Counted from the first letter of the stretch, positions 54,801 through 59,521 are shown. The stretch is 64,000 nucleotides of DNA from Micromonospora peucetia (GCF_900091625.1 NZ_FMIC01000002.1:4774001-4838000), one strand, 5' to 3'. The notes: a model not told the origin generated them from the letters alone. Program-made: numbers and translations.

Positions 54801-57180
54801 CCACCTCGCGTACGTCATCTTCACCTCCGGCTCGACCGGCCGGCCCAACGGGGTGCAGATCAGCCACCGGAGCCTCGCCAACTATCTCGGCTGGGCGGCG
54901 GAGGAACTGGTCGGGGACCGCACCGGCGGCGCCGCGCTCTTCTCGTCGGTGGCGTACGACATGGTGGTGACCAGCATCTGGGCGCCGCTGGTCACCGGGC
55001 AGCGGCTGTGGCTGCTGCCGCCCGACGCCGACCTGGACGAGCTGGGCCCACGGTTGGCCGACGCCGGCCCATTCAGCTTCGTCAAGCTGACCCCCGGCCA
55101 CCTCGACCTGCTGACCAGCCAGCTCGGCGCGGAACAGGCCGCCGCCCTGACCCCGCTGCTGGTGCTGGGGGGCGAGGCGCTGACCCGGCAGGTCTGCGAC
55201 CGCTGGCACGCGCTCGCGCCGGGCAGCGTGCTGCTCAACGAGTACGGGCCGACCGAGGCGACCGTGGCGGTCAGCCGGTACCCGGTCACCGGGCCGCTGC
55301 CCGGCGACGTCGCGCCGATCGGCCGGCCGCTGGGCGGGATGCGGACCTACGTCCTCGACGCCGACCTGCGACCGGTGCCGGTGGGCGTGGTCGGCCACGT
55401 CCACCTCGGCGGTCCTGGTCTCGCCCGGGGCTACGCCGGCCGGCCGGCCCTGACCGCCGACCGGTTCGTGCCCGATCCGTTCGACGCGGACGGTGGGCGG
55501 CTGTACCGCACCGGCGACCTGGGCCGCTGGTTGCCCGACGGGCAGCTGGACCTGCTCGGCCGGGTCGACGACCAGGTGAAGATCCGTGGTCACCGGGTGG
55601 AACCCGGAGAGGTCAGGGCGGTACTGGTCGCGCATCCGGCCGTACGGGACGCGGTGGTGACCGTCGAGTCGACGGGCCCGGGCGGGCCCCGGCTGGTGGC
55701 CTACCACGTCGGCGACGCGCCGGACCTGGCCGAGCACTGCGCCCGGTGGCTGCCGAGCCAACTGGTCCCGAGCGTCTTCATCCCGGTGCCGGCCATCCCG
55801 CTCAACGCCAACGGCAAGGTCGACCGTGGGGCGCTGCCCCCGGTGGACCTCGCCGGGGCGGCCGGCCACACCCCGCCCCGCCCGGGGCCGGAGCAGCTGA
55901 TCGCCGACATCTGGGCCGGGGTCCTGGAGATCGACAGGGTCGGCCGGCACGACCGGTTCTTCGCCCTGGGCGGGCACTCGCTGCTGGTCGTACCGGTGGT
56001 CACGGCGGCCCGGCAGGCCGGTGTCCCGCTGACGCTGCGGGCGGCGATGCTCGACCGGACCCTGGCCGAGCTGGCCGCATCGCTCACCCCGGCCGATCCG
56101 GCGGCGTCCGTCGACCCGCCGACACCGGCCGATCCGGCGGTACGGTCCGGCGCGGCGCGTACGGCGGCGGTGCTGCCGCCGATCGAGCCGATGCTCGCCG
56201 CCCACCGGGTGCCCGGCGCGTCGCTGGCCCTGCTCAGGGACGGTGAGCTGGTGGAGGTCCGTGCCGCCGGGCACTGCACGGCCGGCGGCGGCGCTCCGGT
56301 GACTCCGGCGACCATCTTCCAGGTCGGCTCGGTCAGCAAGCTGGTCACCGCGGTGGGTGCGCTGGCCCTGGTCCGGCGGGGGCAGCTCCAGCTCGACGCG
56401 GACGTCAACGCGTACCTGAAGGGCTGGCAGTTGCCCACCGACCGGCCGGTGAGCCTGCGCCAACTGCTCTGCCACGTCGCCGGACTGACCCCGACGGGCA
56501 GCACCGGCCACCCGCGGGGCGGTCCCGTGCCGACGTTGTCGGACCTGCTGCACGGCCGTGGCGTGCCCACCGCCCCGATCCGGGCGCAGGACGGGCCCGA
56601 CCCGGTCGCGGTGGAACGCAACAGCCACTTCGTGGTGGTGCAGCAGCTCATGGAGGACGCCACCGCGACGCCCTTCGCCGCCCTGATGGCCGAGCTGGTC
56701 TTCGAACCGTTGGGCATGACCGGCAGCAGCTTCGACCAGGGCTTCCCGGAGACATCCGGCCGGCCGGTGGCCGTCGGGCACGACGAGCGGGGCGAATCGC
56801 TCCCGGGCGGCTGGGAGGTGCGGGCGGATCCGGCGGCGGCCGGTCTCTGGACCACCGCGACCGACCTGGCCCAGCTCACCAGGGAGATCCATACCGCCTA
56901 CCAGGGGCGCTCGGCCCTGCTGAACCAGGAGTTGGCCGTGGCGCAACTGACCGCCGGCCCGGGCGGGACCTTCGGTCTCGGCTGCATGGTGGACCGCATC
57001 GAGGGGCCGGCCGGAGCGCGGGTGGAGTTCACCCACCGGGGCCGGACCACCGGCTACCGGGCGCTCACCGCCGGCCGGGTCCCCGACGGGTCCGGGCTGG
57101 TGCTGCTGACCAACGGCGACGCGGGCTACGAGGTCATGTCCCGGCTGGCGTCTGACACCGGACTCACGGAGGAAATGTGA
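33859..57180 (+). CDS. Nonribosomal peptide synthetase 2: seven C-A-T modules plus a C-terminal beta-lactamase-like release domain
   Basis: The product is 7773 aa (about 0.8 MDa). The start overlaps the NRPS1 stop (ATGA); the frame runs further upstream but that part is non-coding. Approximate A-domain spans, my by-eye specificity residues and the preceding C motif are as follows. M1: 498-995, DVWNIALVH, Thr-like, C motif HHIACDA. M2: 1558-2051, DLPKVAEVG, Asn-like, CHPIMDG. M3: 2615-3111, same code, SHGILEG. M4: 3678-4168, DVAEAGTVD, Orn/diamino-acid-like, SHLVTGG. M5: 4725-5221, DVAHAGTVD, SHLVTGG. M6: 5781-6281, DVWAVAMVY, unknown, SHVVTEG. M7: 6845-7328, DMTKVGEVA, Asn-like, CHVIIEG. Each module has a GGDS or GGHS carrier. 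No separate epimerisation domain is visible. Residues about 7441-7768 form a serine-hydrolase domain instead of a classical thioesterase. Modules 2/3 and 4/5 look like tandem duplicates with periods of about 3.17 and 3.15 kb. With NRPS1, a nonapeptide is expected. Confidence 0.95.
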   Translation: MTSTANQPNLRESLIQRRLAGRAAGRRNVIPAVDRSGDLPLSFGQQQMWFLNRLDTTSPEYLVSSALRLRGPLDRAALTRAWDALIARHEILRTRYELADLTPVQVIDEPRPQELPLVDLAAVPQAEREERAAALLAELAATGFDLAAEWPVRATLLRLGPAEHLLVLVIHHIACDAPSTAVLLGDLAELYGAFVRDEPSPLTPPAVQFADFAAWQRDRLRGDLLERHLEHWRDRLAGIAPLELPADRPRPRVRDWRGASVPFALPADVSAALREIARGAETTLFVTLLTAFQALLSRYTGRTDIPVGSVTSVRDRAELRNLVGYGIDNMVVRGSWTGDPAFADLLRASRATVRDAFAHADVPFALLVDEFEPERDLSRTPLYQVAFTLGDDTPTGTWPAGLTAEPLWLPTQVAKVDLQLHVVEGADGQLRGHLEYATALFDPATVRRMADHLGRLLHHVAAHPDARISELRILDDAELAAVTPAPARPAAAVTRTVHGVFAATAAAHPGATAVVAGARRLTYAELDATANRLAHHLRALGAGPERLVAVCLDRGAELVCTLLGVLKSGSAYLPVEPGVPADRVDFMLADAGARIVVTTEAHRARFADFDGVLVVLDDPAHAGEIAGRPGTDPGVAVDPENLIYVIYTSGSTGRPKGVFLTHANVLRLMTVAQDDLKFGPADVWPLFHSYAFDVSVWELWGALLHGGRLVVVPREVTRSPGDLLDLLVEEQVTVLNQTPTAFRGLVGLARDGDPRIDRLALRAVIFAGEKLEYGDLGPWVARRGLAAPRLLNLYGITEITVHATYYEVGPDDLAGTAANPIGVPLADLSIHLLDPYGNPVPVGVTGEIHVGGPGVARGYLNRPELTAQRFVPDPFGPAGARLYRSGDLARRRADGSLEFVGRIDDQVKIRGYRVELGEIEAAISALPGVREAVVVVREDTPGDRRLVAYSVVDEQVELPRPGQVRAALARTLPEYMIPSAFVPLARLPLTVNGKLDKRALPAPDRTVTATDRPYLAPRTEVEERLAAIWAELLGLERIGVEDGFFDVGGDSIRAVALAGAIRAAGLDVQVRDLFERRSIAELAEFLTGRPAPADPEPAVAPFALIAEADRTTLPDGVVDAYPCTQVQLGMLAEMLAGEHNHYLNATTYRVPDRGEFSFDAFREAAALLVRRHEVLRTSFDLTGYSVPMQLVHATAEMRVGMDRARAEDRDGLERELRDFIAAERAEMFDLGQPALFRLHARVCADGSWWLTLTECHPIMDGWSYHSLMMELVGAYHRIRDGLAVEPRPAPPVRFADAVAAELRSTGDGSDRAFWHDRVAGRDRFVLPEGWGDPTAEEGAQYDHWVPLHDLEPGLRALARETGVPFKSVMLAAHLKVMSQLTGSQSFFSGLVSNIRPEVAGADRVYGMHLNTVPFVHDVDARTWRELIGRTFAGELELWPHRRYPLPVLQREVGDGGRMLDVRFSFHDFHQIDTDEIDYTDSIDDSPNEFPLGVISRLGFITLEANLRHLGVPQVARLGGMYRAVLEAMVADVDGDASVVCLPAGEVSVVLADGVSAVQPVSRSVLVEFEARVAETPSAEAVSVPGDRGVDFAELDSRAGQVARWLAARGVGAGAVVGVLLDRGVDLVASMLGVWKAGAAFVPVDPSYPPGRIAAMLADAGARVAVTSGRYADRFAPVGVEVVRVEEIGETDSPLPARATDLDELAYVIFTSGSTGRPKGVQVTHRGLANHVRWAAGELASRGAGGCAVFSSVAFDLQVPNLWAPLVAGQRVVMVGQDVDLAELGVVLAGAGPFSFLKLTPGHLEILGRQLSDEALASLASVVVVAGEALPAALANRWLTLLGPGGLVNEYGPTEASVGTCIFPIEGEQPGPVVPIGRALPGMTMYVLNRDLQLSPVGVVGELYVGGVGVARGYANQPGLTAERFVPDPFAGTGTAAGTGTGARLYRTGDLVRRMADGAVEFVGRVDHQVKIRGYRIELGEIESVVEGTDGVADAVALVGESDRLVVFYRPTAPGTELAERLRQRCAEQLPEYMIPAEFVAVEAIPLNANGKVDRAALWDTSVPTHRAYVAPATELETQLAGIWGQVLNLEQVSTQESFFDLGGHSISAIALVGALRGAGHAVSVRDVFVHRTVAALAAHLTAGDGVEAAPAFQAVAPFGLLDDADRAALPAGIADAYPCAQVQLAMLVVTLSDSDRRTYHNVSAFPIRDERAFDGDALRGAVQTVVARHEILRTSFDLTGYSVPMQLVHTEVPVDVTVLDLGDGTDEEAENQLRAYLAAERTRPFTPDQVPQMRVAGAAGRNDTWWFVLTMSHGILEGWSHHSLLMEILDNYRSLRDTGAPAAFEATPVRYADFVAGELEALSSTEDRDYWQGVVAQPIFELPAGWGEDESVPEYECGTQVPLHDLMDDLRELASRTDTSLKSVLLAAHLKVMSQLTAEPVFTSGLVSHGRPEVTGADRVYGMHLNTLPFVHDAGARTWRELIRGTFAGELELWPHRRYPLPAVQRLGDGRRPIEILFNYLDFEQVDTERVDFDDAIYEASGEFGLHVSTLGGVLNILARPHQVSYPNVLRLGGMYRVVLEAMVADVDGDASVVCLPAGEVSVVLADGVSAVQPVSRSVLVEFEARVAETPSAEAVSVPGGRGAGFAELDARAAAIGRRLVGRGVGAGAVVGVLLDRGVDLVASMLGVWKAGAAFVPVDPSYPPGRIAAMLADAGARVAVTSGRYADRFTGAGVDVLRVEDVEDDGDVRAALPGPADLDELAYVIFTSGSTGRPKGVQVTHRGLANHVRWAAGELASRGAGGCAVFSSVAFDLQVPNLWAPLVAGQRVVMVGQDVDLAELGVVLAGAGPFSFLKLTPGHLEILGRQLSDEALASLASVVVVAGEALPAALANRWLTLLGPGGLVNEYGPTEASVGTCIFPIEGEQPGPVVPIGRALPGMTMYVLNRDGELSPVGVVGELYVGGVGVARGYANQPGLTAERFVPDPFGAAGARLYRTGDLVRRMADGAVEFVGRVDHQVKIRGYRIELGEIESALEATEGVGDAVALVSGSAADGDARLVAFYRPTPPATPGLLDRIRSRCAEQLPEYMIPAEFVAVEAIPLNANGKVDRAALWDSAVPVERVHVAPATELETQLAGIWGQVLNLEQVSTDASFFDLGGDSLRAVALVGALRAAGLGVAVRDVFLHRTVAALAAHLSGKDAAPAAPAFQAVAPFSLLSAADRAALPAGLVDAYPAVQAQVGMTVEIQKDPDKSLYHIVRCFRVNSGRPFSADALRAAVRDVVGRHETLRTSFDFTSYSVPMQLVHAEAPLDVRVTELTGGDVEARLRAYVDTERARPFELDQPAPLLRVAAHRTDGHGWWLTVAVSHLVTGGWDLNTLLVELIGCYERRSAGMVPESPEPTAVRYADFVAAELTALKAGEDEAYWRGVVDGYASFTTPDGWGRTDGPRESLRTRVSYQDLEPKLRALASTLDVSPKSVLHAAHLKVMSQLTDQGRFYTGLVCDARPEVRGAERVHGMYINVLPFAYARGAGTWRELVRSVFDREVELWPHRRYPLPAVQRMAGAGSRPIDVVFDYTEFRRAGAVADESVDFEAIGGEGGTEFALQVTAAGGFLDLVGDSHLFGSAALARVGAMFRQVLTAMVADPDGDAVAVRLPEAERAEIEGWSAGDTAEVGGYVPAAFEAQAARRPDAVAITCDDIRVSYRDLNGRANRLAHHLRELGVGPEVLVGVCAHRSVEQVVAMLAVHKAGGVYLPLDPSYPAERLAFMLADAAAPVLLTTAELRGQLPAAEAVTVLLDGPDTWAGLPATDPAQLTGADSGCYVIYTSGSTGQPKGVVVPHRALVNRSAYAGRQINRLDEQAVLLQKTEIGFDVSPAEVYAALSAGARIVVARPGGHRDPAYLRDLIVREGVTAVELVPSMLSALLAEGIGGCRSLRSVAVGGEEIALDVARSFLAALPGCELHNTYGPAETTVDVTSWLCSTDALRGLSRVPLGTPFTNLTVRVLDEHLQPVPVGVRGELCIGGVGLARGYLGAPGLTAQRFVPDPYGAPGSRLYRTGDAAAWRADGTVDFLGRIDSQVKLHGVRIELGEIETALRACPGVTDAVAAIREQDGRRTLVGYLVTDGGPAPTPGELRERLLAELPEAMVPAAYVSIDAIPVDPHGKVDRRQLPAPDARSYARGRYERPNGPVESAMAGVWSWVLDLDRVSVTESFFDLGGDSMTAVTLVGSLRAAGHEVTVRDIFAHRTIRRLVTALAEADTAKEGAFRPVEPYALIGAADRAALPAGLVDAYPATQAQVGMAVEIQKDPGKSLYHIVQSIRVDDGRPFDADALQATVDALVARHETLRTSVDLTGYSVPMQLVRVSTVVPVAVHPAAGYAEHLAAERRTPFDLESDSPLLRVAAHVDGAGAWWLTLAVSHLVTGGWDLNALLAELLGGYGRRSRGEAPTQVEPPAVRYADHVAGELEALRSPETAEHWRAVVTGRPKLTLPDTFGDRSGAAAVCRYTVDVHDLDAAVRRLASDTGTSVKAVLHAAHLKVMSQLTNESAFYTGLVCDARPEVRGAERVHGMYINVLPFAHARSAGTWRELVRSVFDREVELWPHRRYPLPAVARMADAGSRPIDVVFGYVETRQDGGGAVEASDAVEVGGPGATEFGLSVGAGGGTVRLVSDSRTADPTALVRIGAMFREVLAAMVTDPGGDAAALRLPAGERADLARFTPGRTAEVGGYLPAAFEAQAARRPDAVAVTSEGVSFSYGQLNGRANRLAHHLRELGVGPEVLVGVCAHRSVEQVVAMLAVHKAGGVYLPLDPSYPAERLAFMLADAAAPVLLTTAELRAQLPPVEATVVLLDDPDAWAGQPPTDPEPLTDPDNGSVVIYTSGSTGRPKGSLMSHRALVNRTDHVGAQVYRLAADAVVLQKTEIGFDVSPAEVYAALSAGARIVVARPGGHRDPAYLRELMAREGVTTVHFVPSMLPALLAEGLAGCRSLRSVAVGGEEIALDVARAFLAALPGCELHNTYGPAEATVDVSSWRCTTEALAGLSRVPLGTPHPNLRLYVLDERLGLVPVGVPGELCIGGTGLARGYLGRPGLTAERFVPDPYGSPGSRLYRTGDAAAWRADGTVDFLGRLDSQVKLHGVRIELGEIETALRACPGVTDAVAAVREHDGRRTLVGYVLPATGDAPTPARLRERLLAELPEAMVPAAYVTVDAIPKDPNGKVDRRQLPAPDASSYATGAYQAPAGDVEAEIAAIWARVLGVAQVSVTDSFFDLGGDSMLAVTLVGTLRAAGHPTSVRDVFAHRTVRRLAAALADADAEVFRPVAPYALIGAADRARLPAGVVDAYPASRTQLGMLVESAVSGDRAVYHSVLAHQVRDGRPFDAEALRGAVRAVVARHEILRTSFDLVSYSVPMQLVHADVAPDVHVEDGRGIPAQRHAALFAEFVAAERARPFDVSTAPLLRVTAHVDGAESWWFTFTISHVVTEGWSSARLVTEVLNGYAALADGRAPSSADLPAVRYADFIAAEIAALESTTDREHWRSVWDGRAPFALPAGWGEADTPDATVDATVDFTDLDEALRALARDGDVSVKAVLHAAHLKVLSQLTGEPGFHAGLVCDARPEVLGADEVHGMYLNTVPFPYDRSARSWRDLVAAVFDREVELWPHRRFPLAEMQREAGHRLLHVLFNYQDFTRAAQGDGSAPVVTGAAGEGATEFDLSCFAQRGRYALSARAGLVSQANLDRIAGMYRAVLEAMVADPDGDCQAVCVPGGERDRLLGVTDTGADEPVTGSMVALFQAQLARDPRAVAVVAGGVELTYAQVDAAANRLAHHLRAAGVGRETVVGVCLDRDADLVPALLGVLKAGAAYLPLDPAQPAERISYMLADAGVRTVVTTCAQADPLADFDGLRVLLDAGDLDGHPETDPGIVRDPDDLVYVIYTSGSTGRPKGVCVSDANVLRLLDAAQEHYAVDETDVWALFHSYAFDVSVWELWGALLHGSRLVLVPREVARVPQDLLDLLVTQRVTMLAQTPTALRGLVRLAAEDAPGIRDLSLRAVVIAGEKLDFTELAPWATRLGLARVALVNMYGITETTVYSTYHRITRADLAPGVGSRIGRPLSGVRMYVLDQYGHPAPIGVPGEVYLAGHGVARGYLNQPELTATRFLPDPYGPPGSRMYRTGDLASRLPDGSVEFLGRLDDQVKVRGYRIEPGEIEAALTAVPGVEEAVVVLRADDPADPRLTAYLVTGDGHLPEVGPLRARLALGLPEYMIPAAFVVLDQLPRNNSGKLDRRALPAPTGGTPVSGRDLVGPAGPLEERVAGIWADVLGLPAVSVCDGFFDLGGHSITALVLASTMRAAGLDVTVADIFRHPTVRALCEVLASRDAPEPTERPVEPFELVAPADLPLLPDGLGDAYPLSRVQLGMLLEMLADNGQNHYHNVVSFLIPDGEPFDLVTLRAAVNEVVARHDVLRTSVDTTSYSVPMQLVHRTVDVPVRTSDLRGLAEADRVSLVRRLVGEEYNELFDVERAPLLRFTVCLETDRSWRLVLTICHVIIEGWSLHALVMEILDRYHARRAGAGPDATTTPPGVRFADFVAGELSALASADDQRYWQDVVERHPRFLLPAGWTPSAPATREPYTEVVSYADLEPRLRALASAARVSLKAVLHAAHLKVLSQLTDEPVFYSGLVCNTRPDVVGSERVYAMSLNTLPFPHDRRATSWRELVQRVHAREADLWPHRRYPAPAIRTPGRGARLTDVYFSYLDFTQVDGGRTAPVQRIGASTSEFALAVAAGAGRLELSTDSHAMGRADAARLAGMYRLVLEAMVADPDGDPREAYLPAGERDDMLVGWNYSATPGCVDLVPARVAARAAATPDAEAVDGTTYAELDAAANRIGHHLRGAGVGPERVVGVLLERGVDLVAALLGVWRAGGAYLPIDPAHPAERVAAMLADAGATVVVTSAGYADRFAGVELVLLDRDADKIAGLPVDPPAGRPDPDHLAYVIFTSGSTGRPNGVQISHRSLANYLGWAAEELVGDRTGGAALFSSVAYDMVVTSIWAPLVTGQRLWLLPPDADLDELGPRLADAGPFSFVKLTPGHLDLLTSQLGAEQAAALTPLLVLGGEALTRQVCDRWHALAPGSVLLNEYGPTEATVAVSRYPVTGPLPGDVAPIGRPLGGMRTYVLDADLRPVPVGVVGHVHLGGPGLARGYAGRPALTADRFVPDPFDADGGRLYRTGDLGRWLPDGQLDLLGRVDDQVKIRGHRVEPGEVRAVLVAHPAVRDAVVTVESTGPGGPRLVAYHVGDAPDLAEHCARWLPSQLVPSVFIPVPAIPLNANGKVDRGALPPVDLAGAAGHTPPRPGPEQLIADIWAGVLEIDRVGRHDRFFALGGHSLLVVPVVTAARQAGVPLTLRAAMLDRTLAELAASLTPADPAASVDPPTPADPAVRSGAARTAAVLPPIEPMLAAHRVPGASLALLRDGELVEVRAAGHCTAGGGAPVTPATIFQVGSVSKLVTAVGALALVRRGQLQLDADVNAYLKGWQLPTDRPVSLRQLLCHVAGLTPTGSTGHPRGGPVPTLSDLLHGRGVPTAPIRAQDGPDPVAVERNSHFVVVQQLMEDATATPFAALMAELVFEPLGMTGSSFDQGFPETSGRPVAVGHDERGESLPGGWEVRADPAAAGLWTTATDLAQLTREIHTAYQGRSALLNQELAVAQLTAGPGGTFGLGCMVDRIEGPAGARVEFTHRGRTTGYRALTAGRVPDGSGLVLLTNGDAGYEVMSRLASDTGLTEEM
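38959..39434 (+). repeat. 476-bp identical A-domain core, copy 1 (module 2)
   Basis: By eye this is base-for-base identical to 42130-42605. It runs from just before the IFTSGSTGRPKG motif to just after NEYGPTE, so it covers the whole substrate pocket. Codons end in T or G far more often than in the flanks (TTG, GGT, GTG, TTT, AAT), unlike the C-ending codons around it. Shorter identical blocks also lie upstream (38427-38603 against 41592-41768). Confidence 0.9.
42130..42605 (+). repeat. 476-bp identical A-domain core, copy 2 (module 3)
   Basis: This is the second copy of the block at 38959-39434, offset by 3171 bp, with the same unusual codon use. The flanks on both sides have diverged, which points to recent duplication or gene conversion. 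Confidence 0.9.
56180..57177 (+). other. Beta-lactamase/PBP-like domain fused to the NRPS C-terminus (candidate release domain)
   Basis: After the last carrier domain and a Pro/Ala-rich linker (about 56090-56150), this ~330-residue domain has the SxxK nucleophile SVSK (Ser codon 56329-56331, residue about 7491), SLRQLLCHVAGL, FEPLGMTGSSF and a final HRGRTTGYRAL/VLLTNGD block. All are typical of the class C beta-lactamase/D-Ala-D-Ala peptidase fold. The YxN position reads NSHF. Stand-alone enzymes of this fold (PBP-type thioesterases such as SurE) release and cyclise nonribosomal peptides, so a chain-release role is inferred. Confidence 0.8.
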
Positions 57181-58163
57181 TGACGACCGTATCGAGCACT
57201 CCCGCAGCGGTCACCGACCCGCCGGCCCGGCAGGTGCGGCACCTGGTGTCGATCCGCGACCTGGCCGACGACGATCTCTACTCGATCGTGGCCCGGGGGG
57301 CGAGGTTCGCCGCCGGCGAGTCCGCCAACTCGCTGGCCGACCGGGTGGTGGGCACCTATTTCGTGAAGACGTCGACCCGGACCCGGACCGCGTTCACCGT
57401 CGCCGCGCTGCGGCTCGGCGCGAAGACCATCCAGTACGGGCCGAACGACCTCCAGGTCAACACGGGGGAGTCCAGCGCGGACACCGGCCGGGTGCTGTCC
57501 GGCATGCTCGACGTGCTGGTGGCGCGTACCGCCGCCGACCCGGGGGAGATGCGCGACTGGTCGCAGCAGGACCGGATGGCCGTGGTCAACGCGATGAGCG
57601 CCGAGGAACACCCGACGCAGGCGCTGGCCGACCTGACCACGCTGCTGCGGCGCTTCGGCCGGATCGAGCACCTGCGGCTGCTCTACCTGGGCGAGGCGAA
57701 CAACACCGCGACCGCGCTGGCCCTGGCGCTGACCCGCTTCCCCGGCGTGGAGCTGGAGCTGCGCACCCCGGCGGGGTACGGGCTGCCGGCCGACATCGCG
57801 GCTGACGCGCGGACGCAGGCGCAGCGCTGCGGTGCCCGGATCGTCGAACGGCACGACATGGACGACCTGCCGGGCGACGTGGACGCCATCTACACCACCC
57901 GCTGGCAGACCACCGGCACCAGCAAGCCCGACCCGGACTGGCGGGCGCACTTCGCCCCGTTCCAGGTGGACCTGGAGCTGTGGCGGCGTAGCCCGCACGC
58001 GGTCTTCATGCACGACCTCCCGGCACACCGGGGGGAGGAGGTGACCGCCGAGGTGCTCGACGGGCCGGCCAGCATCGCCTTCCAACAGGCGGAGAACAAG
58101 CTCTACAGTGCGATGGCCGTGCTCGACTGGTGCCTGGCCACGCCCGCCGGACATTCGTCGTGA
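57180..58163 (+). CDS. Ornithine-carbamoyltransferase-like enzyme with altered substrate motif
   Basis: The product is 327 aa. The ATG at 57180 overlaps the NRPS2 stop by one base, with GGAGG 7 nt upstream. The carbamoyl-phosphate sites are intact: STRTRTAF near residue 62 and HPTQALADL near 142. The usual OTC ornithine motif HCLPAHRGEEV reads HDLPAHRGEEV, and the SMG-loop region reads RWQTTGTSKPD. The enzyme should transfer a carbamoyl group, but probably not to ornithine. In a Dap-making NRPS operon the likely product is a ureido group on Dap (beta-ureidoalanine), either as free amino acid or later. Ordinary OTC activity is the alternative. Confidence 0.88.
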   Translation: MTTVSSTPAAVTDPPARQVRHLVSIRDLADDDLYSIVARGARFAAGESANSLADRVVGTYFVKTSTRTRTAFTVAALRLGAKTIQYGPNDLQVNTGESSADTGRVLSGMLDVLVARTAADPGEMRDWSQQDRMAVVNAMSAEEHPTQALADLTTLLRRFGRIEHLRLLYLGEANNTATALALALTRFPGVELELRTPAGYGLPADIAADARTQAQRCGARIVERHDMDDLPGDVDAIYTTRWQTTGTSKPDPDWRAHFAPFQVDLELWRRSPHAVFMHDLPAHRGEEVTAEVLDGPASIAFQQAENKLYSAMAVLDWCLATPAGHSS

Positions 58164-59521
58164 GCGCGGTCGGGCACCCGACGGCCACGTCCGGGCAGCC
58201 GGGCCGCCTGACCGGCAACCGTGACTTCCTGCTGCTCTGGGTCGGCTCGGGGGTCTCCGCGCTGGGTTCCCGGGCCACCTCGATCGGCTACACCCTGCTG
58301 GTCTTCTGGTCCACCGGATCGGCCACGGCGGCCAGTCTGGTCACCTTCGCCGCGCTGCTGCCCAACCTGGTCACCCAACTGCCGGCGGGGGCGCTGGTCG
58401 ACCGCTGGGACCGCCGCCGGACGATGGTGCTCTGCAACGTCGGGCGGATCATCGCGATCGGCAGCGTCGCGGTCGCCGTCGCCCGGGACTCGGTGTGGCT
58501 GCCGCACCTGATGGTGGTCGCGTTCGTGGAGGCCAGCCTGGGCATCTGTTACGCCCTGGCCGAACGCGCCGCGGTGTTCAACGTGGTGCCGTCCGACCAG
58601 TACGGCGCCGCCACGGCGGCCAACGAGTCGCGGGCCAACGCGGCCAGCATCCTCGGCCAGCCGGCCGGCACCCTGCTGTACGCGCTGACCCGCTGGGCGC
58701 CGTTCGGCTTCGCCGTGCTGATGCACGTGATCTCGCTGGTCACCCTGCTGTTCGTGCGGCGGGACCTGCAGGCGCCGAAGGCGCGCGCGGACGAGCCCGG
58801 TGGCCTGCTGGCCCGGGTGCGGGAGGGCTTCGTCTTCGTCTGGAGCCAGGTCTACCTGCGCCGCGCCCTCGGTCTCTTCGCGGCGAGCAACATCCTGTTC
58901 CAGGTGCTGGGCCTGGGCCTCGTGGTGATCGTCAAGAATCAGGGCGGCTCGCCACCCACGGTCGGCATCCTGCTGGTGGTGAACAGCGTCTTCGGCATGG
59001 CCGGCGCGATGACCAGCAACTTCTACCTGGGACGCTGGGGGATCCGCCGGATCATCATGGGGGTCAACATCGCCTGGGCGGTGCTGATGCCGCTGCTCGC
59101 GCTGGCACCGGGACTCGTCGTCATCGGTGCGATCTTCGCGTTGATCCACTACGGCGCCGGCATCAGCAACGTGGCCGGGATGTTGTACGTGCTCCAGGCC
59201 GCGCCGGACCACCTGCGCGGGCGGGCCGGCTCGATCGTCATGCTGCTCAGCTCGGGAGCCAACTCGCTGGGGGCGCTGTTCGCGGGCTTCCTGCTCGACT
59301 CGACAAGCATCACCAAGGCCATGCTGATCGTGGGCGGGGCGATGGGGGTGATCGCGGTGCTCGCGGTGCTCGGCTTCGGCGGTCGCGCCCGTGCCGAGGA
59401 GGAGCGGGCCGACGCCGAGCGGGCTGCGACTGAGCGGGCTGAAGCCGAGCGGGCCGAAGCCGCCGCCGAGGCTGGGCGGGCCGAGGCCGAGCCTGCGGTG
59501 GGGAAGACGCCCGCCGGGTGA
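58160..59521 (+). CDS. MFS exporter, likely for the peptide product
   Basis: The product is 453 aa from a GTG overlapping the previous stop (GTGA). About 12 hydrophobic helices are seen, with the loop motif VDRWDRRRTMV between helices 2 and 3. It resembles drug-exporter MFS proteins of the MFS_3/EntS type, which often export siderophores or peptides. The last ~40 residues are an unusual Ala/Glu/Arg tail built of AEAERAEA-like repeats, probably a helical cytoplasmic tail. Its coupling to the NRPS operon points to export or self-protection. Confidence 0.88.
   Translation: MSAVGHPTATSGQPGRLTGNRDFLLLWVGSGVSALGSRATSIGYTLLVFWSTGSATAASLVTFAALLPNLVTQLPAGALVDRWDRRRTMVLCNVGRIIAIGSVAVAVARDSVWLPHLMVVAFVEASLGICYALAERAAVFNVVPSDQYGAATAANESRANAASILGQPAGTLLYALTRWAPFGFAVLMHVISLVTLLFVRRDLQAPKARADEPGGLLARVREGFVFVWSQVYLRRALGLFAASNILFQVLGLGLVVIVKNQGGSPPTVGILLVVNSVFGMAGAMTSNFYLGRWGIRRIIMGVNIAWAVLMPLLALAPGLVVIGAIFALIHYGAGISNVAGMLYVLQAAPDHLRGRAGSIVMLLSSGANSLGALFAGFLLDSTSITKAMLIVGGAMGVIAVLAVLGFGGRARAEEERADAERAATERAEAERAEAAAEAGRAEAEPAVGKTPAG

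Noticed and set aside
52900..56200. Separate epimerisation domains in NRPS2
   Set aside because: After each carrier domain only one ~420-residue condensation-type domain precedes the next A domain, so there is no room for an extra E domain.
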